The notes under the pieces: generated by a model
What the model saw: the letters and a program-made list of their open reading frames with translations, nothing else
Database searches by the model: none
What the model was told of the DNA's origin: nothing
Source: Methylobacterium sp. Leaf91
GTDB taxonomy: Bacteria; Pseudomonadota; Alphaproteobacteria; Rhizobiales; Beijerinckiaceae
Assembly: GCF_001422815.1 (NCBI RefSeq)
Contig: NZ_LMMP01000001.1
Span: 62,974-126,973, forward strand
Length of the DNA: 64,000 bases
Direction of reading: 5' to 3'
Shown: positions 34,075-43,034 of the stretch, one piece after another
How the letters are laid out: every line of letters begins with the position of its first letter
How positions within the stretch are numbered: the stretch's first letter is position 1
Program-made: the position numbers and the translations under genes

Positions 34075-34403
34075 CGCCGACGCCTCAGGGCGTTCCGCGC
34101 CGGGCCGGCCCTCCCGACACGCTCCGGGGGCCCGTCCGGCGGCGGGATGGCCGACATCTGTGTCCGCAGCGCAACAGGACGGGGGCTTTCGCGCCCAGTG
34201 AGAAGCAGGGCGTCCCGGCGGGTAAGGCCGGCCGGCAAGATGTTTCCGACAGAAACACAAGGGCTTGATCCGTCAGGGGCAGGACATTTTAGAAATCATA
34301 TAAACTATTGACGTGCTTGCATAATTTTGAATCCACCCGCTTGTTTCAACGCCAAGAGATCGTGCGGTCCCGCGGTGATCCCAAGGTGGTGGGAGCTGGT
34401 TTT
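34075..34403. other. intergenic region before the fecI-like gene
   Basis: GC-rich until about 34270, then AT-rich (34285-34330), where the promoter of the iron-regulated genes would be expected. No Fur box can be named with confidence; no gene is seen. Confidence 0.35.
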
Positions 34404-34913
34404 ATGCAGCTGGTATCGATGGATGCGCTGCATCGTAGCCAAGGCGCGAAGCTTCAGCGCTTCCTCCTGCGCCTGCTCGGCAATTCCGCCGACGCGGCCG
34501 ACGCCCACCAGGAGACCTACCTGCGCATGCTCGCGGCGCTCTCGCGCACCAGCGTCGAGAACCCCTCCGCCTTCCTGTTCCAGGTCGCCAACAACGTCGC
34601 CCTGCGGATGCGGAACCGGCAGCGGCTGGAAGGGACGCTGTTCCATTCCGTGAGCGACGCGGAGATGTCGGACATCGTCGATGCCTATGCGCTGCCGGAA
34701 CGGCAGGTGATGGCGCGCCAGGAGCTCCGTCGGCTCGCCGCCGATATCGACGCGTTGCCGCCCCGGTGCCGGGAGGTGTTCCTCCTCGTCCGCATCGACG
34801 GCCATTCCAACGGCGAAGTCGCCACACGCCTGGGCATCAGCCGCAACATGGTGGAGAAGCACCTCATCAAGGCCCTCCTGCATTGCCGCAGCCGGAGCCG
34901 CGAACGTTCGTGA
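34404..34913 (+). CDS. fecI: FecI-like ECF sigma factor
   Basis: A 169-residue extracytoplasmic-function sigma factor of the iron-starvation group. Region 2 (about 12-80) includes LQRFLLRLLGNSADAADAHQETYLRML; region 4 (about 105-165) has ALPPRCREVFLLVRIDGHSN and LGISRNMVEKHLIKALLHC, the helix-turn-helix that reads the -35. ATG 34404 follows GGGAG at 9 bases; longer frames have no such site. Next come fecR and a TonB receptor, so this is a cell-surface signalling unit: ligand binding at the receptor activates the sigma factor through FecR. Confidence 0.9.
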   Translation: MQLVSMDALHRSQGAKLQRFLLRLLGNSADAADAHQETYLRMLAALSRTSVENPSAFLFQVANNVALRMRNRQRLEGTLFHSVSDAEMSDIVDAYALPERQVMARQELRRLAADIDALPPRCREVFLLVRIDGHSNGEVATRLGISRNMVEKHLIKALLHCRSRSRERS

Positions 34914-35009
34914 CACGCGACGTCAGGGATCGGCCGCCTCGTTGATCAGAGACGGTAGGGACACACGGCTCGGCGATCCGAGCCGGGATCGGGTCCGGAG
35001 AGCAGAACC

Positions 35010-35954
35010 GTGACCAAGGACAAAACCACAGACGCGGACGCGCGCGACGACGAGGATCCCGTCTTCGAGGCCGCGGCCGGCTGGGTCGCGCGGCTCTCCT
35101 CCCCCGATGCGACGGACGAGGACCGCGAGGCCTTCGCGGAATGGCGCGATGCCGATCCCGCCCATGCCGAGGCTCATGCCGAGATGGATGCGCTCTGGCG
35201 CAGGCTCGGCCATGTGCCCGACCCACGCAGACGCCGCACCTCGCCGACAGGACTCGCCGCCCTCGCCGTGGCGGCCATCCTGTGCGCGGCATTGATCCAT
35301 CAACTCGGCCTGATCGACCGGTTCCGCTCCGACCTCTGGAGCGGCGTCGGCGAGATCGGCCATTCCGTCCTGGCCGATGGGAGCCGCATCGATCTCAACA
35401 CCGACACGGCGGTGGCGCTGCGGTTCACGGACACCGAACGCGGAATCGAGCTCCTGCGCGGCGAGGCGTTCTTCGACGTCGTCCCGGATTCCCGGCGCCC
35501 CTTCGTGGTGCGCGGCAATGGCTTGAGCGTGCGGGCGATCGGCACGCGCTTCTTCGTCCGCGCGGACGGTGCGGACAGCCCCGTCGGGGTCACCGAGGGA
35601 CGCGTCGATGTGGCGGACGAGCACCGGCACATGCTGGTATCGGCGGGCGAGGCGGTTCGCCGCGAGGACGGGGCGCCCTTCGGCGTCGTCGCGGCGGATC
35701 CGAACCGGAGCGTGGCCTGGCGGGAGGGTCGCCTCGTCTTCTCGGGCGAACGGCTCTCCGCCGTCCTGGGGGAACTCGACCGCTACCGCCACGGCCGCGT
35801 CGTCCTCATCGACGCCAAGGCCGGCGAGCGGCGGGTCACGGGGGCCTTCGACCCCCACAACACGGACGATGCCCTGGACGTGATCGCGGCGACGATGAAC
35901 GTGCGCGTCACCCGGCTCACGCCCCTCCTGGTCCTGGTCGGGTCGCCGCTATAG
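35010..35954 (+). CDS. fecR: FecR-family anti-sigma/sigma regulator
   Basis: A 314-residue inner-membrane regulator. Residues about 20-66 are a DUF4880 domain (AAGWVARLSSPDATDEDREAF, PAHAEAHAEMDALWRRL). One membrane helix (about 80-100, LAALAVAAILCAALIHQLG) follows. The periplasmic FecR domain is at about 115-205 (HSVLADGSRIDLNTDTAVAL, RGEAFFDVVPDSRRPFVV) and a DUF4974-like C-terminus follows (LSAVLGELDRYRHGRVVLID). It would sense the occupied TonB receptor and free FecI. It starts 96 bases after fecI. Confidence 0.93.
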   Translation: MTKDKTTDADARDDEDPVFEAAAGWVARLSSPDATDEDREAFAEWRDADPAHAEAHAEMDALWRRLGHVPDPRRRRTSPTGLAALAVAAILCAALIHQLGLIDRFRSDLWSGVGEIGHSVLADGSRIDLNTDTAVALRFTDTERGIELLRGEAFFDVVPDSRRPFVVRGNGLSVRAIGTRFFVRADGADSPVGVTEGRVDVADEHRHMLVSAGEAVRREDGAPFGVVAADPNRSVAWREGRLVFSGERLSAVLGELDRYRHGRVVLIDAKAGERRVTGAFDPHNTDDALDVIAATMNVRVTRLTPLLVLVGSPL

Positions 35955-36061
35955 GAGGCCGAAATAATTCCATTCTCGGACGTCAGGAGATCGCGGGTCC
36001 GTTGATCTCAATCGGTAAGGGACGAGAGAGCGCGAAGCGCACCGTCCTGTTCAACCGACGG

Positions 36062-38650
36062 ATGGGGCGTGCAATGGCGGCGCGAGAGCTTGGGTTTACA
36101 GGGGAGCGGCGCGCGAGGGTGTTCCTCGCCGGCGTGTCGATGCTGGTGATGGTCCCCGCCGCCGCGCAGAGCCAGGAGGCGAAGCGCCCGCCATCGGCCA
36201 AGGACCGGAAGGCGAGCATCATCGCCCTCGCTCCCGAAGCCTCGGCCCCGCGACAGGGGGACAGCGTGTCCCTGTCGATTCCGAAAGGGCCTCTGGAAAC
36301 GGCCCTGGTCACCTTCACCGAACAGGCGAAGGTCAAGCTGGTCTATGCCACCGAGCTCACGGCGAGACTGAGCACCAACGGCGTCGACGGCGCGTTCCTG
36401 CCCCTCGACGGTCTGGCCAAGATCCTCGAAGGCACCGGCCTGACCCACCGGGCGGTCGGCCCTTCCACCATCACCCTCGTCAATCCGAGCTACGTCCAGC
36501 TCGGCCCGGAGCCGGCCGGGGCGGTGACCCTCGCCGAGCTGAGCGTCGAGGCCCAGCGCCTGAACCGCGCGTCGCTCGCGGGGCTGCCCCCGTCGAGCGG
36601 AACGGTGGGCCAGCCGCCGGTTCCCTATGCCGGCGGCCAGGTGGCGACGGGAAGCCGGCTCGGCCTCCTCGGCAACCGCTCCGTGCTGAACACGCCCTTC
36701 AACGTGACGAGCTACACGGAAAAGCTGATCACGGACCAGCAGGCGCGCACGGTCGGCGACGTGGTGCAGAACGATCCCTCGGTGCGCAACGACGCGCCGC
36801 CCTATAGCGAACGCGATTCCTTCTTCATCCGCGGCTTCTCGGTCACCAACCTCGACACCGCCTTCGACGGGTTGTTCTACATCGCCAATGCGCGCCGAAC
36901 CTTCACCGAAGCCCTCGAGCGCGTCGAGGTGCTGAAGGGCCCCACCGCCTTCCTCAACGGCGGCGTCGGCCGTGTCGGCGGCACCATCAACCTCATCCCC
37001 AAGCGCGCCTTCGACGAGCCGCTCACGCGGATCACGACGAGCTATTTCAGCGATTCCCAGGTCGGAACCCATCTGGATTTCGGACGCCGCTACGGTGCCG
37101 CCAAGGAATGGGGCATCCGCTTCAACGGCGCCTACCGCAACGGGGGCACACCCCTCGACAAGAACGCCATCGAGGTGGGCATCGCGGCCCTCGGGCTCGA
37201 TTATCGCGGCGACCGGTTCCGCGCCTCCCTCGACCTCAACCATTCCAACCAGAACATCACGGCGCCGACATCGCTGTTCAACGCGGCCGCACCGAACATC
37301 GCGGTGCCCCGCGCCCCGAACAACCGGCGCAACACGGCGAACACGAACGAGTATATCGACACCACCTACGGCATGGCCGCCGGCCGGGTCGAATTCGACA
37401 TCCTGCCGGAGACGACGATCTACGCCGCGGGCGGCATCAGCCGCTACCGCGAGGATTCGCTGAGTTCCTATTACCTGATCACCGGAGCCTCGGGGCAGGC
37501 CACCAACACGCTCGCCATCGCTCCCCTCGAATTGCAGGGCCTGACCGGCGAGATCGGGCTGCGCTCGCATTTCCACACCGGCTTCATCGGGCACCAGGTC
37601 TCGGTCTCGGCGACCGAGGCCGTGAACAAGAACTTCTCGCGCGGCTACTTCCCCCCGAGCCTCCCGAGCTTCCAGACCAACATCTACGCTCCGACCTACC
37701 TGCCGTTCGGATCGGTCGCCACGGGGGTCTATCCCCGCTCCAGCCGGCAACCCCTTTTCACGGAGCTGAGCGCACGCAGCGTGGCCGTGGCCGACACCCT
37801 CTCCCTGGGTGAAGACCGCTTCATGCTGACGCTGGGCGGGCGCTTCCAGGACATCGCGGTCAACAGCTACGTCACCCGCCCGGTGGCCAATCAGGGGGCG
37901 CTGGCATCGAGCTACGACCAGGGCCGGTTCAGCCCCGCCATCGCCCTGGTGATCCGCCCCTTCGAGAACCTGTCGTTCTACGGCAATTACATCGAGTCCC
38001 TCGACGCAGGCCCGAGCGCGCCGGTCACCGCGGTCAATGCCAACGAGATCTTCGCCCCCACCGTGAGTCGGCAGAAGGAGGTCGGCGCCAAATACGATTT
38101 CGGCACCGTCTCGGTCACCGCCTCTCTGTTCGAGATCGAGCAGCCGAGCGCCTTCACGGATCCCGGCACGAGGCGCTTCTCCGTGAGCGGGCTGCAGCGC
38201 AACCGGGGCGCCGAGTTCACCGTGTTCGGCGAGCCCGTCGCGGGGATCCGCCTGCTCGGCGGCATCGCCTTCATCGACGCGGAATTGGTGAGGACGCTCG
38301 GAGGGCAGTTCGACGGAAACGCCGCTCCCGGCGTCCCCGACATGGCGATCAATCTCTACGGCGAGTACGACCTGCCGCCGTGGCTGGCCCCGGGCCTGAC
38401 CCTCACCGGGCGGGCCATCCATACCAGCCGCCAGTTCTACAATCAGGCCAACACCCAGTCGGTCCCCGACTGGACCCGCTTCGATGCCGGCCTGCGCTAC
38501 GCCTTCGAGGGCGTCTCGGGCAAACCCGTGGTGCTGCGGGCCACCGTCGAGAACCTATTCGACGATTCGTACTGGGCCTCCGCCGCACGCGGCTTCCTCG
38601 CCGTCGGCGCCCCCCGAACCGTCATCGTCTCCGCCTCCGTCGATTTCTAG
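36062..38650 (+). CDS. FecA-like TonB-dependent siderophore receptor
   Basis: An 862-residue outer-membrane receptor. A signal peptide ends near VPAAAQSQ. The STN signalling domain is at about 68-135 (VSLSIPKGPLETALVTFTEQ, LVYATELTARLSTNGVDGAF) and contacts FecR. The plug (about 195-330) has TVGDVVQNDPSVRNDAPPYS and ERVEVLKGPTAFLNGGVGRV. The beta-barrel ends in aromatic Phe (VIVSASVDF), as expected. The ligand is probably a ferric siderophore, but is not identifiable. Start 36062 or 36074; TTG 36002 with an upstream AGGAG is an alternative. With fecI and fecR it forms a self-regulated iron-uptake unit. Confidence 0.92.
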   Translation: MGRAMAARELGFTGERRARVFLAGVSMLVMVPAAAQSQEAKRPPSAKDRKASIIALAPEASAPRQGDSVSLSIPKGPLETALVTFTEQAKVKLVYATELTARLSTNGVDGAFLPLDGLAKILEGTGLTHRAVGPSTITLVNPSYVQLGPEPAGAVTLAELSVEAQRLNRASLAGLPPSSGTVGQPPVPYAGGQVATGSRLGLLGNRSVLNTPFNVTSYTEKLITDQQARTVGDVVQNDPSVRNDAPPYSERDSFFIRGFSVTNLDTAFDGLFYIANARRTFTEALERVEVLKGPTAFLNGGVGRVGGTINLIPKRAFDEPLTRITTSYFSDSQVGTHLDFGRRYGAAKEWGIRFNGAYRNGGTPLDKNAIEVGIAALGLDYRGDRFRASLDLNHSNQNITAPTSLFNAAAPNIAVPRAPNNRRNTANTNEYIDTTYGMAAGRVEFDILPETTIYAAGGISRYREDSLSSYYLITGASGQATNTLAIAPLELQGLTGEIGLRSHFHTGFIGHQVSVSATEAVNKNFSRGYFPPSLPSFQTNIYAPTYLPFGSVATGVYPRSSRQPLFTELSARSVAVADTLSLGEDRFMLTLGGRFQDIAVNSYVTRPVANQGALASSYDQGRFSPAIALVIRPFENLSFYGNYIESLDAGPSAPVTAVNANEIFAPTVSRQKEVGAKYDFGTVSVTASLFEIEQPSAFTDPGTRRFSVSGLQRNRGAEFTVFGEPVAGIRLLGGIAFIDAELVRTLGGQFDGNAAPGVPDMAINLYGEYDLPPWLAPGLTLTGRAIHTSRQFYNQANTQSVPDWTRFDAGLRYAFEGVSGKPVVLRATVENLFDDSYWASAARGFLAVGAPRTVIVSASVDF

Positions 38651-38752
38651 AGCGCTCTCCGCCGAAGTGGATACCGGTTCGGCGAGAAAGAGCGCGGCAA
38701 AACAGAGGCTTAGAGATGTGTCCCGACCCAACGTGGTCGGGCGCAGCTTTAG
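38651..38752 (+). repeat. ~105-bp dispersed repeat, copy A
   Basis: Begins AGCGCTCTCCGCCGAAGTGG, has GGTTCGGCGAGAAAGAGCGC in the middle and ends with the hairpin CCCGACCCAACGTGGTCGGG and GCGCAGCTTTAG. Full copies are at 41692, 48839 (inverted) and 55294, and a partial one at 40111. It starts just after the fecA stop. Confidence 0.85.
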
Positions 38753-38855
38753 AGGTCATGCCCTTTGCCTGACGCGCCGTCGCGTCGGGCAATGTGTACG
38801 AAGCTTGCAAACCGTCGGGCGGTCGATCACGAATCCGAGGTGCACCGCGAGATTG

Positions 38856-38981
38856 ATGACGGAGGCCGGCCTCACCCCGCCGACGGCGACCACCAAGACT
38901 TTCTCGGTGACGGGCAAGGTCTTCGATCCGGCCAAACCCGAGGAGTATCTGAACTCCTTCGCCATCAAGCGGGCGGGCTGA
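38856..38981 (+). pseudogene. possible C-terminal remnant of a CmpA/NrtA-like binding protein
   Basis: A 41-codon frame ending in FSVTGKVFDPAKPEEYLNSF and AIKRAG. Coding third positions are G/C-rich. The ending (FDPxxPxxYLxSFxIK) resembles the C-terminus of CmpA/NrtA-type nitrate/bicarbonate ABC solute-binding proteins, and nothing upstream continues the gene. It directly follows a dispersed repeat, so a deletion may have removed the rest. It could instead be a small intact gene. Confidence 0.3.
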
Positions 38982-39206
38982 GCCATGGAGGCCTCCCTCC
39001 CGCCCCGCGCCGGATCGGTCTCCCGGTCATCCCCATCGGCTCGCACAGACGGGTGCGACATGTGGTCGAGCGCCGTCAAAAAATAACGCAAGAAATAGCA
39101 GCAACAAATATAGTTGCTTAATGTCAGGGCAATTGCGCGCCCTATCCTAGGCATGCCCGTGAGTGAGAGCGTCATCGCTCCCGCCTTCACCAGGATGAGG
39201 CGGGAC

Positions 39207-39476
39207 ATGCCGCGCTATCATTTCAACGTGTACGATGGAAAGAGCACCCTCGATCAGGAGGGTACAGAGCTCAACAGCATCGAGGAAGCCAGGTTTGCGG
39301 CGGTGTGCCTAGCCGGCAGGATCATTCTCGAAAACTTCAAGCACATTTGCTCGAGCGATGAGTGGCGCCTCGAGGTCGCGGATGAAAATGGGCTTTTGCT
39401 GATCTGGCTAGATTTTACGATGATCGAGTCGCCTATCGTTGAAACCATGAGAAGACGGCCGAATTACCAATCATGA
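39207..39476 (+). CDS. DUF6894-like small protein
   Basis: An 89-residue protein with the typical opening MPRYHFNVYDGKSTLDQEGT, then EEARFAAVCLAGRIILE and WRLEVADENGLLLIWLDFTM. This short family is abundant in Methylobacterium and related Rhizobiales and has no known role. ATG 39207 follows GAGG at 7 bases. A relative is at 51406-51642. Confidence 0.75.
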   Translation: MPRYHFNVYDGKSTLDQEGTELNSIEEARFAAVCLAGRIILENFKHICSSDEWRLEVADENGLLLIWLDFTMIESPIVETMRRRPNYQS

Positions 39477-39601
39477 CTGTCATCTGATCGGCACAGATTC
39501 GATATCGGCCTCGACACACGAACAAAGTCCGCTTCATCCTCGCTCGCCCCGGCGTCACGGGCGGCTTCGATGAAGCGGCGCCTCCGTTCCTCACGCGTCA
39601 A
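39464..39601 (-). CDS. 45-residue hypothetical protein
   Basis: Starts at TTG 39601, which overlaps the end of the preceding minus-strand gene by 11 bases; reads TREERRRRFIEAARDAGASE then DEADF. It is helical and very charged. Such a short coupled gene is plausible but the TTG start makes it uncertain. Its 3' end overlaps the DUF6894-like gene on the other strand. Confidence 0.35.
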   Translation of the reverse strand: MTREERRRRFIEAARDAGASEDEADFVRVSRPISNLCRSDDSHDW

Positions 39602-39824
39602 CGACCCCGCCCCGCTTTGCGGGCGGTTTTGGTGCGGTCTCAGGCTCGTCCAGAATCGCCCTCGTCTCTTCGACCACCGCTTTGGATTTTGCGGCGGACT
39701 GTCGGGCGTCCGCAGCCGATTGCAAGATGAAGTCGAGGAACTCGGCGTCACCGACCTGCATGGCTTGTGCTGGCGTCAGCGGGTACGCTGTCCGCCCCGG
39801 CTTGGAGGGTGTGTCGGCGGTCAT
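39591..39824 (-). CDS. hypothetical small helical protein
   Basis: A 77-residue protein: MTADTPSKPGRTAYPLTPAQ, then AMQVGDAEFLDFILQSAADA and a charged Lys/Glu/Pro-rich end. Probably one amphipathic helix with flexible tails. The longer frame (to 40055) reads as non-coding. No family recognised. It overlaps a TTG-initiated frame downstream. Confidence 0.5.
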   Translation of the reverse strand: MTADTPSKPGRTAYPLTPAQAMQVGDAEFLDFILQSAADARQSAAKSKAVVEETRAILDEPETAPKPPAKRGGVVDA

Positions 39825-40110
39825 GACAGTGGCTCCTGCATCGTCGAGGAATGTAGAGCCAACGCGGCGGACAGCAAAAAGCCTCCGAACCCAATCCGGC
39901 AGCCCCGCATTTGCAGTATCCGTGTCCCGCGATTCATGACGTGCCACCGCAATGAGGTCACACGGGGCCTTCCGCCTAAAAGAGTCCCTCCAGCGTCCCG
40001 AAAGCTGCGGTCTCACGGTGAAAGAACTTGGCGGAAAGGGCGGATATCGGGGCAACCCTATGAAGAGGAAGCCAGACCGTCAGGCCGTATGGGCGAATGG
40101 TACGATCGCC

Positions 40111-40160
40111 AAGCAAAGGTTTTGAGATATGCCCCGCCCCAACGCGGTCGGGCGCAGCGC
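40111..40160 (+). repeat. partial copy of the ~105-bp repeat
   Basis: AAGCAAAGG, then GAGATATGCCCCGCCCCAAC and GCGGTCGGGCGCAGCGCT match the right half of the repeat with several changes. It lies next to the 3' end of the TetR gene. Confidence 0.6.
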
Positions 40161-40179
40161 TGGCGCGGTCCGGCGAAGT

Positions 40180-40827
40180 TCAGCCGCAGGCGTCCCATCT
40201 CAGCATCGCCACCTGGGCCACGCCCTCCAGTTCGGCCCGGCTCGCGCCGTCGCGGGCCAGGATCGACATGCCGCTCTGGACGGTCTGCACGAAGCGGGCA
40301 AGGGCGTGAATGTCCGTCTCGCCCGCAAGCTCGCCCGAGGACACGGCCCCGGCCAGGCACGCCTCCAGACGCTCCAGCGTCACGGCACGCGCCGACCGAA
40401 CCAGATCGCCGAGGTCCGATCGCCCTTCGCCGCCGACGGACGAGAGCGTCACCATGCAGCCGAGGGGATTGTCGGCGAGCGATCCGGTCAGGGCCGCGGC
40501 CGAGTCCATGAGTAAGGACAGCACCGCCTCACGCGCCGTCCCGGCGGATCGGAACCTGCCCCAGACCAGCGCCTCGTAGGTCGTGTTGTAGTGGCGCAGG
40601 GCCTCGGTGAAGAGCGCCTCCTTCGATCCGAAAGCGGCGTAGAGGCTGGGCGATCCGATCCCCATCGCCTCGGTCAGGTCGGCGATGGACGTCGCCTCGT
40701 AGCCCTTGCGCCAGAACAGGTGGGTCGCCTGCGTGAGGGCGGCCTCGCGGTCGAAGGCACGAGGGCGTCCGCGCCCCCGGACCGACCCTGCCGCGACGCG
40801 TCCCGGTTTCTGCTCTGATTTCTGCAT
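40180..40827 (-). CDS. TetR-family transcriptional repressor
   Basis: A 215-residue TetR regulator. After a basic N-terminal arm (GRGRPRAFDREAAL) comes the helix-turn-helix (ATHLFWRKGYEATSIADLTE, GIGSPSLYAAFGSKEALF). The C-terminal ligand domain (about 85-210) resembles the TetR_C group of AcrR-like regulators that control reductases. It is divergent from the SDR gene 40909-41649; ATG 40827 sits inside the first copy of a repeated TCGATCGATAYATAAA element, so autorepression is likely. Confidence 0.92.
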   Translation of the reverse strand: MQKSEQKPGRVAAGSVRGRGRPRAFDREAALTQATHLFWRKGYEATSIADLTEAMGIGSPSLYAAFGSKEALFTEALRHYNTTYEALVWGRFRSAGTAREAVLSLLMDSAAALTGSLADNPLGCMVTLSSVGGEGRSDLGDLVRSARAVTLERLEACLAGAVSSGELAGETDIHALARFVQTVQSGMSILARDGASRAELEGVAQVAMLRWDACG

Positions 40828-40899
40828 CGATCGATATATAAATCTCTTGACCCCGATCACCAACACGCCTAGCTATTTTTGTGTCGATCGATACATAAA
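40827..40899. promoter_or_regulatory. two operator-like repeats between tetR and SDR
   Basis: TCGATCGATATATAAA (40827-40842) and TCGATCGATACATAAA (40884-40899) are direct copies, 15 of 16 bases identical, 57 bases apart; each holds the palindromic core ATCGAT and lies next to one of the two divergent starts. They are the best candidates for the TetR binding sites. Confidence 0.7.
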
Positions 40900-40908
40900 G
40901 GTTGAGTG

Positions 40909-41649
40909 ATGCAGGAACTGGCTGGAAAGCGCGCACTCGTCACGGGTGGCTCACGAGGCATCGGCGCCGCGATCGCGCTCGATCTCGCGGACAGAGGGGC
41001 GGACGTGGCGATCACCTACGAGCGGTCGGCCGACCGCGCGGCCGAGCTGGTGCGCGCCATCGAGGCGAAAGGCCGGCACGGGCTCGCCATTCAGGCCGAC
41101 AGCGCCGATGCGGCGGCCGTGAAACGCTCGGTCGACGAGGCCGTGGCGGGACTGGGCGGTCTCGACATCCTCGTCAACAATGCCGGCATCGCCCGCTACG
41201 GCGCGGTCGCGGAGATCGACCTCGTCGACATCGACGCGCTCCTGAACGTCAATGTGCGGTCGGTGGTGCTGGCCTCCCAGGCTGCGATTCCGCATCTCGG
41301 ACAAGGGGGGCGCATCATTTCGATCGGCTCGTGCCTCGCCGAGCGCGTCCCCTTTCCCGGCGTGACCGTGTACTCGATGACCAAGTCGGCGCTTCTCGCC
41401 TTCACCCGGGGGCTGGCCCGCGAACTCGGGCCTCGGGACATCACCGTGAACCTGGTCCAGCCGGGTGGAACCGACACCGACATGAACCCCGCCGACGGTC
41501 CCCAATCCGACGGTATCCGCGCGCTGACGCCGCTCGGCCGCTACGGTACGCCGGAGGACGTCGCCGCCGCCGTGGGCTTTCTCGCGAGCCCGGCCGCGCG
41601 GCAGATCACCGGATCGGTCGTCACCGTGGATGGCGGCGTGAACGCCTGA
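40909..41649 (+). CDS. SDR-family oxidoreductase controlled by TetR
   Basis: A 246-residue short-chain dehydrogenase. The NAD(P) motif is VTGGSRGIGAAIAL, then LVNNAGIARYG, catalytic Ser in SIGSCLA, and Tyr-x3-Lys in YSMTKSA; VQPGGTDTDMNP and ITGSVVTVDGGVNA follow. Its fold matches 3-oxoacyl-ACP reductase-like SDRs; the substrate is unknown. Start ATG 40909 follows AAAGG (a GTG at 40906 is adjacent). Divergent from a TetR gene, so it is likely induced by the substrate or a xenobiotic. Confidence 0.92.
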   Translation: MQELAGKRALVTGGSRGIGAAIALDLADRGADVAITYERSADRAAELVRAIEAKGRHGLAIQADSADAAAVKRSVDEAVAGLGGLDILVNNAGIARYGAVAEIDLVDIDALLNVNVRSVVLASQAAIPHLGQGGRIISIGSCLAERVPFPGVTVYSMTKSALLAFTRGLARELGPRDITVNLVQPGGTDTDMNPADGPQSDGIRALTPLGRYGTPEDVAAAVGFLASPAARQITGSVVTVDGGVNA

Positions 41650-41691
41650 GCGGGGATCCGACCCCGCCGCGCGCATCCGAGACACGGCCTT

Positions 41692-41795
41692 GGAGCGCTC
41701 TCCGCCGAAGTGGATCCCGGTTCGGCGAAAAAGAGCGCGGCAAAACAAAGGCCTGGAGATGTGTCCCGACCCAACGTGGTCGGGCGCAACTCTAG
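41692..41795 (+). repeat. ~105-bp dispersed repeat, copy B
   Basis: Same order as copy A: GAGCGCTCTCCGCCGAAGTG, the CGGTTCGGCGAAAAAGAGCG stretch, and the hairpin CCCGACCCAACGTGGTCGGG ending GCGCAACTCTAG. It lies between the SDR stop and the flavin reductase stop. Confidence 0.85.
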
Positions 41796-41818
41796 CGGAA
41801 AGACCGAGGCCGCCGGCA

Positions 41819-42769
41819 TCAATCCGTCGTGGATCGCGCGCCCCGTTCGGCCTCGGTCGTCCCCGGCACGATGCCCTTGGCCGAGACGTGCCGCACGAAG
41901 GCGTCGACCCAGGAATCGAAGCAGGCCATGGCGTCGCGTTCCTGAACCATGTCGTCGGCCTGATCGTCGGCATAGGGCCGCTCCAGACCGACCGAGGCAT
42001 GCCGCCAGAGCTCGTCCGGCACCTCGATGCCGCTGTAGCGGCACTGCCAGACGAGGCCCTGGTAAGCCTTGCGCTCATCGCCCTGGTAAGGCTCCCGCGC
42101 CGGGTCGAACCAGTCCTTCTGCCGGAGGATGCGGGGGCGGCGATCGTCGTCGAGTTCGTTGCCGCCCTCGTTGCCGTAGCAGAAGAACCCGGCAGTGCGC
42201 CCCTCCAGGTGGTTCCGGGTCAGCTCCCGCCAGAGCGGCGATTTTTCCAGCGCCTGCGCCTTCAGGGTGCTCTTCTTGTCGATGAGGTCGGGGAGCGGGT
42301 TACCGCCGCTCATGCAGACGAGGCGGTCGAACATCGCCTTGAGGTTGGTGGAGGGACCATACCACCAGACCGGCCCTATGATCGCCCAGGCATCGGCACG
42401 GGCGAGGCGCTGGTAGAGCTTCTCGTTCCACATCAGGTCGGGCTGGTGGTCGCTGTCCGGCCCATAGCAGTTGCAGGGCCAGACGCAGAGCGCCATCGAG
42501 GAGCCGACGCAGCCATTGCAGCCCTGGATCTTGGGCTTGCCGTGCTCGTTACCGATATCGACATGGTCGACCTGCCAGCGCGCCGGCAGGCGCCCGAGCA
42601 TCCGGTGCATCAGAAACCGGGCCTTGCCGTCCATGCCGGGGCATCCATCGAGCCGCCTTGCCGATCCGGCGACCACGAGGACCTGGAATGGGCGTGTCTC
42701 CAGCGGCAACGTTTCGACTTCGGCTTGCAAGTTATCCAACGTTTTCCGCTCACCGGCTGAAGTGTCCAT
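41819..42769 (-). CDS. flavodoxin-like NAD(P)H-dependent FMN reductase
   Basis: A 316-residue protein with a flavodoxin-like fold. FMN-binding segments are VLVVAGSARRLDGCPGMDG (phosphate loop), CNGCVGSSMALCVWPCNCYG and AWAIIGPVWWYGPSTNLKAM, typical of NADPH-dependent FMN reductases of the iron-sulfur-flavoprotein-like group. The loop has an unusual set of Cys (CNGC, C-x3-C). The C-terminal ~100 residues are an extra helical domain. Start 42769 is preferred over the in-frame extension to 42931. Role (quinone or metal reduction) is not certain. Confidence 0.8.
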   Translation of the reverse strand: MDTSAGERKTLDNLQAEVETLPLETRPFQVLVVAGSARRLDGCPGMDGKARFLMHRMLGRLPARWQVDHVDIGNEHGKPKIQGCNGCVGSSMALCVWPCNCYGPDSDHQPDLMWNEKLYQRLARADAWAIIGPVWWYGPSTNLKAMFDRLVCMSGGNPLPDLIDKKSTLKAQALEKSPLWRELTRNHLEGRTAGFFCYGNEGGNELDDDRRPRILRQKDWFDPAREPYQGDERKAYQGLVWQCRYSGIEVPDELWRHASVGLERPYADDQADDMVQERDAMACFDSWVDAFVRHVSAKGIVPGTTEAERGARSTTD

Positions 42770-43034
42770 ACGGTCCCGGCACCGAGCCGCGACCCCGTCC
42801 AACGAAAACAGGAGGCGCAATGGCAGGTTCCTGATCGCCTTCAACCTATGCCTGATCTTCGACGTGCCGACGCCATGTCCTGGTGTGAAGGACGACAGAG
42901 CCTCCACCATTGTTCCGGGCGATGTGTCCAATCCGACCTATCGCGGTGACACGGGCTGATGCATGATGGATTCCGACAGAAGGCCATGGGCCGCCCCCTC
43001 GATGGGCGGCCGCCCGATGCGCCTCTCCCGCATC

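Noticed and set aside
35141..36061. Upstream in-frame extension of the TonB receptor through fecR
   Set aside because: It is read in a different frame through fecR and gives an Arg-rich translation; the signal peptide begins at 36062-36074.
36008..38422. 804-codon minus-strand frame opposite the TonB receptor
   Set aside because: No domain, and the plus strand has a complete receptor with signal peptide, STN, plug and barrel.
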